Source: Cryobacterium ruanii (GTDB lineage: Bacteria > Actinomycetota > Actinomycetes > Actinomycetales > Microbacteriaceae). Taken from it: a stretch of DNA of 64,000 bases. A program made the position numbers and the translations under genes. Numbering within the stretch: position 1 is the first letter of the stretch; each line of letters begins with the position of its first letter. The stretch covers positions 1 to 64,000 of the forward strand of contig NZ_SOHK01000017.1 of the NCBI RefSeq assembly GCF_004404055.1. The letters run 5' to 3'. Below, piece after piece: positions 34,240-41,019 of this stretch. The notes under the pieces were generated by a model. That model did no database searches. It was not told where the DNA came from and saw only the letters and a program-made list of their open reading frames with translations.

Positions 34240-35505
34240 CTACTTCGCGGCGGCGAGGTCGGCGAGCACGAAGCGCAGCTGTTCGACGGCCCAGTCCACG
34301 TCCGCCTCCGAGACCACGATCGGCGGCGCGAGGCGAATGGTCGAGCCGTGGGTGTCCTTCGCGAGCACCCCGCGGGCGAGGAGCGCCTCGCAGACGACCC
34401 GGCCGGGCGCGAGAGACGGGTCGATATCGATGCCGGCCCAGAGTCCCACCCCACGCACAGCGATCACGCCGTGGCCGATCAGTGCGGCGAGCCCGGCGTG
34501 CAGGCGGGCGCCGAGCTCGGTCGCGCGCTGCTGATATTCGCCCGTGGCCAGCATCTTCACCACGGCGAGGCCGACAGCCGCGGCGAGCGGGTTGCCACCG
34601 AAGGTCGAGCCGTGCTCGCCCGGGTGCAGCACTCCGAGGATGTCGGTGTTGCCGACGACGGCCGAGACGGGAACGATGCCGCCGCCGAGCGCCTTGCCGA
34701 GCAGGTAGAGGTCGGGCACGACGCCCACCAGATCGCAGGCGAAGGTCGAACCGGTGCGGCCGAGGCCCGACTGGATCTCATCGGCAATGAACAGAACGCC
34801 CAGCCGCGTGGTGATCTCCCGCACCGCGGGCAGATATTCCGCGGCCGGCACGACGATCCCGGCCTCACCCTGGATGGGTTCGAGCAGCACGGCCACTGTG
34901 TTCTCGTCGATCGCCGCTTCGAGCGCTGCGGCATCGCCGTACGGCACGGTGCGAAAACCGGGCGTGAATGGGCCGAACCCGGCGCGGGCCGACTCATCGT
35001 CGGAGAAGCTGATGATGGTGGTGGTGCGGCCGTGAAAGTTGCCGGCGGCGACGATGATGTTGGCCTGGCCGGGGGCGACGCCTTTGATCCGGTAGCCCCA
35101 GGCGCGAGCCACCTTGATGCCGGACTCCACTGCCTCCGCGCCGGTGTTCATCGGCAGCACCATGTCCTTGCCGGCGAGTTCAGCGAGCGCGGTCACGAAC
35201 GGGCCGAGCTGGTCGTTATAGAACGCGCGACTGGTCAGGGTGATCCGGCCGAGCTGCGCGCGGGCGGCATCGAGCAGCAGCGGGTTGGAGTGACCGAAGT
35301 TCACGGCCGAGTACGCGGCGAGGCAGTCTAAATAGCGGTGACCCGCGACATCCGTCACCCAGGCACCGTCGCCGGACGCCACGACGACCTCGAGCGGGTG
35401 GTAATTGTGCGCGGCGTGCGCGCTCTCCTGGGCGATCAAGGCAGCAGCAGCCGGCGAAACGGATGCCGCGGCTACGGCCTGCGCGTCGGTCAGGTTCGTG
35501 GTCAT
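34240..35505 (-). CDS. rocD: ornithine aminotransferase
   Basis: 421 residues from ATG 35505, with AAGGAGCACGAC as ribosome-binding site. Class III aminotransferase: NYHPLEVVVASGDGAWVTD, YSAVNFGHSNP, NTGAEAVESGIKVARAWGY, EPIQGEAGIVVP, FIADEIQSGLGRTG and pyridoxal-binding Lys in YLLGKALGGGIVP. NFGHSNP and GAEAVES-type motifs are diagnostic of ornithine delta-aminotransferase. It makes glutamate 5-semialdehyde from ornithine. It lies downstream of the guanidino hydrolase gene in the same orientation, 76 bases apart. Confidence 0.93.
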   Translation of the reverse strand: MTTNLTDAQAVAAASVSPAAAALIAQESAHAAHNYHPLEVVVASGDGAWVTDVAGHRYLDCLAAYSAVNFGHSNPLLLDAARAQLGRITLTSRAFYNDQLGPFVTALAELAGKDMVLPMNTGAEAVESGIKVARAWGYRIKGVAPGQANIIVAAGNFHGRTTTIISFSDDESARAGFGPFTPGFRTVPYGDAAALEAAIDENTVAVLLEPIQGEAGIVVPAAEYLPAVREITTRLGVLFIADEIQSGLGRTGSTFACDLVGVVPDLYLLGKALGGGIVPVSAVVGNTDILGVLHPGEHGSTFGGNPLAAAVGLAVVKMLATGEYQQRATELGARLHAGLAALIGHGVIAVRGVGLWAGIDIDPSLAPGRVVCEALLARGVLAKDTHGSTIRLAPPIVVSEADVDWAVEQLRFVLADLAAAK

Positions 35506-35581
35506 GTCGTGCTCCTTCAGGGTCGTGTTGGCGAAGTTGATCGGCGCGGTGCTGGTCGACGTGATGATGGTGCAGACAGTG

Positions 35582-36436
35582 TCATCGGCGCAGCTCGAGC
35601 GTGCAGCATTTGACGCCGCCGCCGCCGAGCAGCAGTTCGGACAGGTCGACGCCGATCGGGTTGTAGCCGCGCGCGCGCAGTTGGCGTTCGAAGTCCTTGG
35701 CGCGGGCTGCGATGACGACGTTGTAGCCGTCGGAGTACGAGTTGAGGCCGAGGATGGCGGCGTCTTCTTCGGTGACTATGACCGCGTCGGGGTAGCGCTC
35801 CTGCAGAGTGGCAAGGCTTGGCTCGTCGAAGGCGCTCGGCAGGTAGGCGATGTTGCTGTCGTCAAGAACGGCGACGGCGGTATCGAGGTGGTAGAAGCTC
35901 GGGTTGATCAGGCGCAGGGTGATCACCGGGCGGCCGGCGATGGCCGAGAGTTCGGCGTGGCTGTTGGAGTCGCTGCGAAAACCGGTGCCGGCCAGGATGA
36001 CGTCGCCGACCAGCAGAAAGTCGCCCTCACCCTCGTTGGTCTCGACGGGCACGCGTACGTTAAAGTCGTTGGCGCCGAACCAGTCCATGTAGGCGGGGCC
36101 CTCGGGCTGGCGCTGCACATGGGTGAACTTGGCGCCGTACGCCTGGTTATCGATGACGAAGCCGCCGTTGGCCGCGTAGACCATATCGGGCAGGCCGTCG
36201 ATCGGATCGATCAGCTGCACGTCGAAGCCGAGGCCGACGTAGGTGTCGTAAAGAGTCTGCCACTGCGTGACGGCGAGCGAGGTGTCGGTGGGCAGGGCCG
36301 GGTCCATCCACGGATTGATGCGGTACACAACGGTGAAGAACTGCGGCTTGCACATGAGCACGGTGCGTTTGGTGGCGGTACGCACGGGAACGGCGCCCTC
36401 TTCGGCGAGAACGGGGGTGGCTGAGTTGATCGACAT
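35582..36436 (-). CDS. guanidino-group hydrolase (DDAH/arginine dihydrolase-like)
   Basis: 284 residues from ATG 36436, with AAAAGGAGCCTC as ribosome-binding site; a longer in-frame start is rejected. Guanidine-modifying superfamily (beta/alpha propeller): CKPQFFTVVYRINPWM at the start, YAANGGFVIDNQAYG, GEGDFLLVG, catalytic His in NPSFYHLDTAVAVLDD and Cys in GGGVKCCTLELRR at the C-terminus. The family includes dimethylargininases and cyanobacterial arginine dihydrolases. Next to rocD, an enzyme giving ornithine directly from arginine would make a complete route; the reaction is inferred from context. The same gene trio (hydrolase, rocD, divergent AsnC/Lrp) is known in mycobacteria. Confidence 0.82.
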   Translation of the reverse strand: MSINSATPVLAEEGAVPVRTATKRTVLMCKPQFFTVVYRINPWMDPALPTDTSLAVTQWQTLYDTYVGLGFDVQLIDPIDGLPDMVYAANGGFVIDNQAYGAKFTHVQRQPEGPAYMDWFGANDFNVRVPVETNEGEGDFLLVGDVILAGTGFRSDSNSHAELSAIAGRPVITLRLINPSFYHLDTAVAVLDDSNIAYLPSAFDEPSLATLQERYPDAVIVTEEDAAILGLNSYSDGYNVVIAARAKDFERQLRARGYNPIGVDLSELLLGGGGVKCCTLELRR

Positions 36437-36590
36437 GAGGCTCCTTTTGGGATCCGCGGGCCTATCGACCGGCGGAACTCGGGGTGGATGGCGGACCAGG
36501 TCGCTCACGAGAGCCCGGCACGACCAAGTTTGCTCGTTCCGGGACGCCACTCTCAGTCTCACACAGCATGAATCGACATTTCACGCCGAT

Positions 36591-36655
36591 TTGCGCAAGA
36601 AATCTTCGAGATGTACGGTGCGAACGCAATCTTGCGTATAGCTGGCCCCTAGACT
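36591..36655. promoter_or_regulatory. Lrp-type operator and promoter region between hydrolase and lrp genes
   Basis: Two dyads, TTGCGCAA (36591-36598) and CGCAATCTTGCG (36625-36636), share the TTGCG half-site and lie about three helical turns apart. The -10-like TAGACT 36650-36655 is 6 bases before the lrp ATG. Spaced TTGCG dyads fit an oligomeric Lrp/AsnC regulator controlling both divergent genes. Confidence 0.65.
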
Positions 36656-36661
36656 CGCCCC

Positions 36662-37099
36662 ATGGACAACCTCGATCACAGCATTCTCGACCTGCTGCGC
36701 CAGAACGCGCGCGCCGGCTATGGTGACATCGGCTCGGTGGTGGGGCTGTCGGCATCCGCTGTGAAACGGCGCGTCGACCGGCTGGTGGCCGATAAGGTCA
36801 TTCGCAGCTTTACGATTCAGGTCGACCCGGCCGTCGACGGGATGAGCACGGAAGCCTACGTCGAGCTGTTCTGCCGAGGCACCGTTGCGCCCGACGAATT
36901 GCTACGCATTCTCTCCGGGGTGCCCGAGGTCGTCGATGCGGGAACCGTCACCGGCAGCGCCGACGCCATGGTGCACATTCGCGCGCGCGACATTCCGGGG
37001 CTGGAGGCAGCGCTCGAAAAGGTACGTCTGGCTCCCAACGTGGACCATACCCGCAGCGCGATCGTGCTCTCCCGTCTGATCCAGCGCTCGATCGCGTAG
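36662..37099 (+). CDS. Lrp/AsnC-family regulator
   Basis: 145 residues from ATG 36662, leaderless. N-terminal HTH: LDHSILDLLRQNARAGYGDI and VGLSASAVKRRVDRLVADKVI; C-terminal RAM/ACT-like domain with PEVVDAGTVTGSADAMVHIRA cut as VVDAGTVTGSADAMVHI. Divergent to the guanidino hydrolase-rocD operon, so it probably senses an amino acid such as arginine or ornithine and controls its breakdown. Confidence 0.9.
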   Translation: MDNLDHSILDLLRQNARAGYGDIGSVVGLSASAVKRRVDRLVADKVIRSFTIQVDPAVDGMSTEAYVELFCRGTVAPDELLRILSGVPEVVDAGTVTGSADAMVHIRARDIPGLEAALEKVRLAPNVDHTRSAIVLSRLIQRSIA

Positions 37100-37172
37100 C
37101 TCATCCTTCACTAGAGAGCGGCACATACCTTGCTTCGCGGGGCTGAAGCCACGAATTTCCCGCTCTCGCGGA

Positions 37173-37925
37173 CTAAAGGACTGGCTTCTGGCGCACCGGA
37201 GAGATCAAATGCAGCAGGGTGACCGCGGCGATCGACCCGGCGCAGAGAATGCCGGCGAGGACGACGATCTGAAACCGGCCGGCCTCGAGCGGCGAGGCTC
37301 CCCCGAAAATCGCTCCGACGAACGCGCCCGGAAGCGTGACCAAGCCTGTCGTCTTGGTCTGGTCGGTGGACGGGATGATGGCGAAGTAGACGGCCTGCCG
37401 GGCCAGGTCGCGGGTCGATTGCCGCGGCGTGGCCCCGAGAGCCAGCCAACCCTCGACCTCGGGCCAGTGGTCGCTGACCGCCTCTGAGAAGCGGCGCCCG
37501 CTGAGCGTCGCGATCGACATCGCATTGCCGATGATGATGCCGCCGATCGCGAGCACGTAGCGCGGCGAGAACTCGATCGCCCCGGTTGCGAAAACAATGG
37601 TTAGCGTCACGATCACGCCGAGTCCCATGGCCGCGGCCACGCGCACGAGGTGAGCCCGGCTGGCGCCGACGCGACGGGTGACCGTGCCGACGGCCGCCGC
37701 GAACATGACGAGCAGGCTGACACCGACCCAGAGTGGGTCGTTGATGATTCCGCTGAGAATAAGGCTGATCGCGGCCAGTTGCAGGGTTCCGCGCAGCAGG
37801 GCGAGCGCCGGGGCGAACGGATGCTGCGTGCGATACGCGCGCAAAACCGTCACGACCACCGCGAGCAGCAGCACAACCCCGACCAGGGTGGGCAGCAGGC
37901 TGGCCAGCTCTGCGGGAAAGGTCAT
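37173..37925 (-). CDS. UPF0014/FetB-like membrane permease
   Basis: 250 residues from ATG 37925; TAGGCT (complement of 37932-37937) is 6 bases upstream. Seven to eight TM helices with family hallmarks RGTLQLAAISLILSGI, IIIGNAMSIATLSGRRF, LALGATPRQSTRD and VTLPGAFVGAIFGGASPLEA. E. coli FetB is the permease of an iron-export ABC system with FetA; no ATPase gene is adjacent here, so it works with a remote partner or alone. Confidence 0.87.
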   Translation of the reverse strand: MTFPAELASLLPTLVGVVLLLAVVVTVLRAYRTQHPFAPALALLRGTLQLAAISLILSGIINDPLWVGVSLLVMFAAAVGTVTRRVGASRAHLVRVAAAMGLGVIVTLTIVFATGAIEFSPRYVLAIGGIIIGNAMSIATLSGRRFSEAVSDHWPEVEGWLALGATPRQSTRDLARQAVYFAIIPSTDQTKTTGLVTLPGAFVGAIFGGASPLEAGRFQIVVLAGILCAGSIAAVTLLHLISPVRQKPVL

Positions 37926-37965
37926 TAGTCGAGCCTACCCAGCCAACTCCACCCCCCTCGCAAAA

Positions 37966-38012
37966 GCGGGTGAATGGTTGCTTCGACATGGTCGAAGCAA
38001 CCATTCACCCGC
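37966..38012. repeat. 22-bp perfect hairpin with 3-base loop
   Basis: The arms 37966-37987 and 37991-38012 (beginning GCGGGTGAATGGTTGCTTCG) are perfectly complementary around ATG. It is flanked by CTCGCAAAA and ACTCGCGG. It lies between the permease start and the GntR gene, so it is not a terminator of either in the obvious sense. A REP-like palindrome is possible. Confidence 0.7.
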
Positions 38013-38109
38013 ACTCGCGGAACATTTCGGGGGAACGTACCGTGGGTATGCTGTTGCAGCATCGGTTGTAGCGAGGCAAAATTGCCCATAACGTTGAACG
38101 GAGGGTCCC

Positions 38110-38487
38110 ATGCCCGCTTCCTTTATTGTCATTGACCCCCAATCGAGTACGCCGCCGTTTGAACAGCTGCGCAGCCAGGTGATTGCGGCCGTGCGCTCGG
38201 GCAAACTTGCCCACGACACTCGCCTGCCGACCGTGCGAGCCCTTGCCGCCGAGCTGGGCCTGGCTACGAACACGGTCGCCCGCGCCTATCGCGAGCTGGA
38301 GCGGGACAGCGTGATAGAAACGCGTGGCCGGTTCGGATCCTTCATCGCTCCCAAGGGTGATGCGGCCGATCGCAATGCTCAGGCGGCGGCCGACGCATTC
38401 GCGACGCGCATCGAGCAACTGGGGGTCAGCCCGACCGATGCGCTCAGGCTGGTCGCCGAGGCCCTGAATCGGCAATCCGCAGTCTGA
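38110..38487 (+). CDS. YtrA-type GntR regulator 1
   Basis: 125 residues from ATG 38110, with GGAGGG as ribosome-binding site. GntR winged helix (PPFEQLRSQVIAAVRSGKLA, LPTVRALAAELGLATNTVAR, AYRELERDSVIETRGRFGSF) and a short ~45-residue helical C-terminus, the YtrA subfamily layout. It shares most of its DNA-binding domain with the GntR gene at 39611. The palindrome at 38508-38535 downstream is a likely target. Confidence 0.88.
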   Translation: MPASFIVIDPQSSTPPFEQLRSQVIAAVRSGKLAHDTRLPTVRALAAELGLATNTVARAYRELERDSVIETRGRFGSFIAPKGDAADRNAQAAADAFATRIEQLGVSPTDALRLVAEALNRQSAV

Positions 38488-38507
38488 CTGTCGGCCTTGC
38501 ACTTCGC

Positions 38508-38535
38508 ATTTTGTAGCGCTACTCTGGTACAAAAT
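38508..38535 (+). promoter_or_regulatory. inverted repeat in front of the membrane-protein gene, likely GntR operator
   Basis: ATTTTGTA 38508-38515 and TACAAAAT 38528-38535 are perfect 8-bp arms 12 bases apart, with an inner TAGCGCTA. It is 20 bases upstream of the GTG at 38556. Position between two YtrA-type regulators makes it a probable operator of one or both. Confidence 0.65.
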
Positions 38536-38555
38536 ACGCACAAAGAGAGGGTTTC

Positions 38556-39614
38556 GTGGATGCAGTCGTAGTGATCCTGGCGACGCTGGCACTGGCGGGC
38601 TTCGGCATCCGCTTGGTCTATAGCGCGCGTGCCGTACCACGCAGGCGGATGCTGCACGCCTACTCCCGGCAGGTCGGGCTCGCGTTGGCTCCCGAGATCG
38701 TTGCCGAGTTGTCGACCCGGATCTATCGCCGCGAACGCGCGGGAATCGTTGGGTCGATGGTGGGGCTCTTCGTTGGCGTCACGGCGCTGGTCGTGACGGA
38801 CGGCAATGAGAACCCGTGGAACGGGCTCCTGGTCGTTGTCGCGATGACCGTCGGGTCGACGGTCGCTCTCATCGGCGACGATTCCCGCTCGGCGTTTGCT
38901 CCGGTTGCCGAAACCCCGCGACTGGCGCGCAACATCTCCCCCGGGCTGGCCGACTACGTCACGCCGCTTGACCGTACGTTCTCCCTGGGCCTGCTGGGCC
39001 TCGCCACCCTCGGCTATATTGCAGTGCTCGGGGTCATCGCCATCAACCCGGAGCGCGCCTTCGATGACGTCTCGGTTCGCACGATTCTCTGGCCGGCCGG
39101 GCTGTTACTGGCGCTGGCGACCGCCGCGAGCCTGACGACTTGGGCGGCGGCGAACGCACTACTCGCCCACGGCCAACCGGCGGCCACTTACACTCAGCTG
39201 GCCTGGAGCGACGCTTTTCGCAGCACCACCCTGCGCAGCCTCGTGGGAATTCCCGGAATCATCGCCGCCGTGAGCAGCTGCGTCTTGTTCCTCTCGTTGA
39301 GTGAAGCGATGACCCTACCGGTGCCCGGCTCGATCGGCGAGATTCTGGTCGGCTCTTTCACGATCATGGGCCCGGTGCTGGTCGTCGTGCTGGTCAGCTG
39401 GAGCGTCACAAGCCTGCGCAATCGCAGCACGACCCACTTTCTGCGCCGGCTGTGGCCAGAGACGGCCCTCGAACTCGACCGTCGTCGACGCACGCCCGGC
39501 GCCGCCGACCCCGGCGGTCACCCCGGCGGTCAGCCCGGCGACCCCGGCGGCCAGAAAGATGGCCAACCCGACGACCGGCCGGACCAGGACAGCCGAACAA
39601 AGACCCCGGCATGA
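38556..39614 (+). CDS. integral membrane protein regulated by GntR genes
   Basis: 352 residues from GTG 38556, with AAAGAGAGG upstream. About seven TM helices: 3-22, 68-83, 90-108, 145-165, 180-205, 235-255 and 268-290, with polar loops and no enzymatic motif. The C-terminal ~45 residues are Gly/Pro/Asp/Gln-rich (PGGHPGGQPGDPGGQ) and soluble. No family recognised. The stop overlaps the start of the second GntR gene as ATGA, so regulation by that protein is likely. Confidence 0.8.
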   Translation: MDAVVVILATLALAGFGIRLVYSARAVPRRRMLHAYSRQVGLALAPEIVAELSTRIYRRERAGIVGSMVGLFVGVTALVVTDGNENPWNGLLVVVAMTVGSTVALIGDDSRSAFAPVAETPRLARNISPGLADYVTPLDRTFSLGLLGLATLGYIAVLGVIAINPERAFDDVSVRTILWPAGLLLALATAASLTTWAAANALLAHGQPAATYTQLAWSDAFRSTTLRSLVGIPGIIAAVSSCVLFLSLSEAMTLPVPGSIGEILVGSFTIMGPVLVVVLVSWSVTSLRNRSTTHFLRRLWPETALELDRRRRTPGAADPGGHPGGQPGDPGGQKDGQPDDRPDQDSRTKTPA

Positions 39615-39973
39615 TGCTGCTGGTCGATCCGCGCTCGGCGACACCGCCCTACGAACAGTTGCGGGTGCAGGTGCTCACCGCAGTGCGCTCGGGCGAACTG
39701 GCTCCCGGCGACAAACTGCCGACCGTGCGCAGGCTCGCCGAAGATTTGGGGCTCGCCACCAACACCGTCGCCCGCGCCTACCGAGAGCTCGAGCGTGCCG
39801 AGGTCATCGAAACGCGGGGTCGCAACGGATCCTTCATCGCCGCGAGCGGTGACCTGGCCCAGCGGCAGGTTCAGGTGGCCGCCGTGGCGTTCGCCGGCAA
39901 GGCGCGCCAACTCGGCGTCGCACCCGAGGAAGCTCTCGCGTTTGCGCGCGCGGCCCTCGGCATCCGCTTGTAG
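39611..39973 (+). CDS. YtrA-type GntR regulator 2, paralogue of the gene at 38110
   Basis: 120 residues from ATG 39611, overlapping the membrane-protein stop; a longer frame inside that gene is rejected. LPTVRRLAEDLGLATNTVAR and AYRELERAEVIETRGRNGSF are nearly identical to regulator 1. The C-terminus (VAFAGKARQLGVAPEEALAF) is a short helical effector part. Two near-identical regulators flanking one membrane protein suggest duplication with shared or competing control. Confidence 0.88.
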   Translation: MMLLVDPRSATPPYEQLRVQVLTAVRSGELAPGDKLPTVRRLAEDLGLATNTVARAYRELERAEVIETRGRNGSFIAASGDLAQRQVQVAAVAFAGKARQLGVAPEEALAFARAALGIRL

Positions 39974-40017
39974 AGCCCCGTCTACCATTCTGGCCGTGCA
40001 CAGGGTGGCGGGTGGCG

Positions 40018-41019
40018 CTAGGGGCGTGAGCGATAGTGGGCGGCTAAGCGTCGGAAGCCCTCGTCCAGGGAGACTGATGGGGTCCAGAGCAGGCTAGCGC
40101 GGGTGCGCCGCTGGTCGAACCAGTGCGCCGTCGAGAGCTGCTCGGCCAGAAACCGGGTCATCGGCGGTTCGGCGACCTGGCCATCGCCTTTCGGGCGGGC
40201 ACGCCAGACGGCCTCGATGACCGAACCGGCCATGCGGGCAGCGGATGCCGGCACCCGCCACGTCGGAGCGGCCACGCCGGCCGCGCCGCAGATTCCGGCG
40301 AGCAATTCCGCGACCGGGCGCGGTTCACCGTTGGTGACCACGTAGGACTGCCCGTGCACGGCCGGGGCGGCATCGAGGGCCGCGTGGATCGCGGAGGCTG
40401 CATTGTCGACGTAGGTCGTGTCGATGAGCGCGGCACCGTGTCCGAGCAGCGGCAGCCGCCCACGGCGGGCGCGGTCGACGATCCGGTCGATCAGCTGGGT
40501 GTCGCCTGGGCCCCAGACCAGGTGCGGGCGCACGGCGACCACGCTGAATTCGGGTGCGTCCGCGGCGAGCGCGAGCAGTTCGGCCCTGGCCTTGGTGCGG
40601 GCGTAGTCGCCGCGGGCGTGCTCCGGCGAGGCGGGCAGCGCGTCAGCACCCATGATCGAACGGCCCGCGTGGGCCACGGATGGCGAGGAGACGTAGACAA
40701 AACGGGAGACGCCGGCACGCCGGGCCGCCTGCACAACCGTGCCGGTGCCGCCGACGTTGACGGCCTCGAATTCGGCCGGGTCACCGGTGAGTGAGACCTT
40801 AGCGGCGAGGTGCACGACGGCATCCATGCCACTCACGGCGTAGGCGAGGCCGACATAGGGGGTATCGGCGACCGTTGTGATCGAGCCGTGCACGTCTTCG
40901 ACGCCGGGCACGCCCGATGGCCGCCGCTGAAAGGTGCGCACCTCGTGCCCGGCCGTACTGATGCGGGCCGCGACGGCGCGGCCAAGAAATCCGCTGGCTC
41001 CCGTGACCAGCACCCTCAC
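40018..41019 (-). CDS. oleD: OleD, 2-alkyl-3-oxoalkanoate reductase
   Basis: 333 residues from GTG 41019, overlapping the oleBC stop as GTGA. Extended SDR: VLVTGASGFLGRAVAARIS (NADP loop), VHLAAKVSLTGDPAEFEAVN, YVSSPSVAH, active-site Tyr-x3-Lys in DYARTKARAELL, and RPHLVWGPGDTQLIDRIV. OleD reduces the beta-keto acid from OleA to a beta-hydroxy acid. Final gene of the oleA-oleBC-oleD operon. Assignment rests on sequence type plus cluster; in isolation it would be only a 3-beta-HSD-like epimerase. Confidence 0.88.
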   Translation of the reverse strand: MRVLVTGASGFLGRAVAARISTAGHEVRTFQRRPSGVPGVEDVHGSITTVADTPYVGLAYAVSGMDAVVHLAAKVSLTGDPAEFEAVNVGGTGTVVQAARRAGVSRFVYVSSPSVAHAGRSIMGADALPASPEHARGDYARTKARAELLALAADAPEFSVVAVRPHLVWGPGDTQLIDRIVDRARRGRLPLLGHGAALIDTTYVDNAASAIHAALDAAPAVHGQSYVVTNGEPRPVAELLAGICGAAGVAAPTWRVPASAARMAGSVIEAVWRARPKGDGQVAEPPMTRFLAEQLSTAHWFDQRRTRASLLWTPSVSLDEGFRRLAAHYRSRP

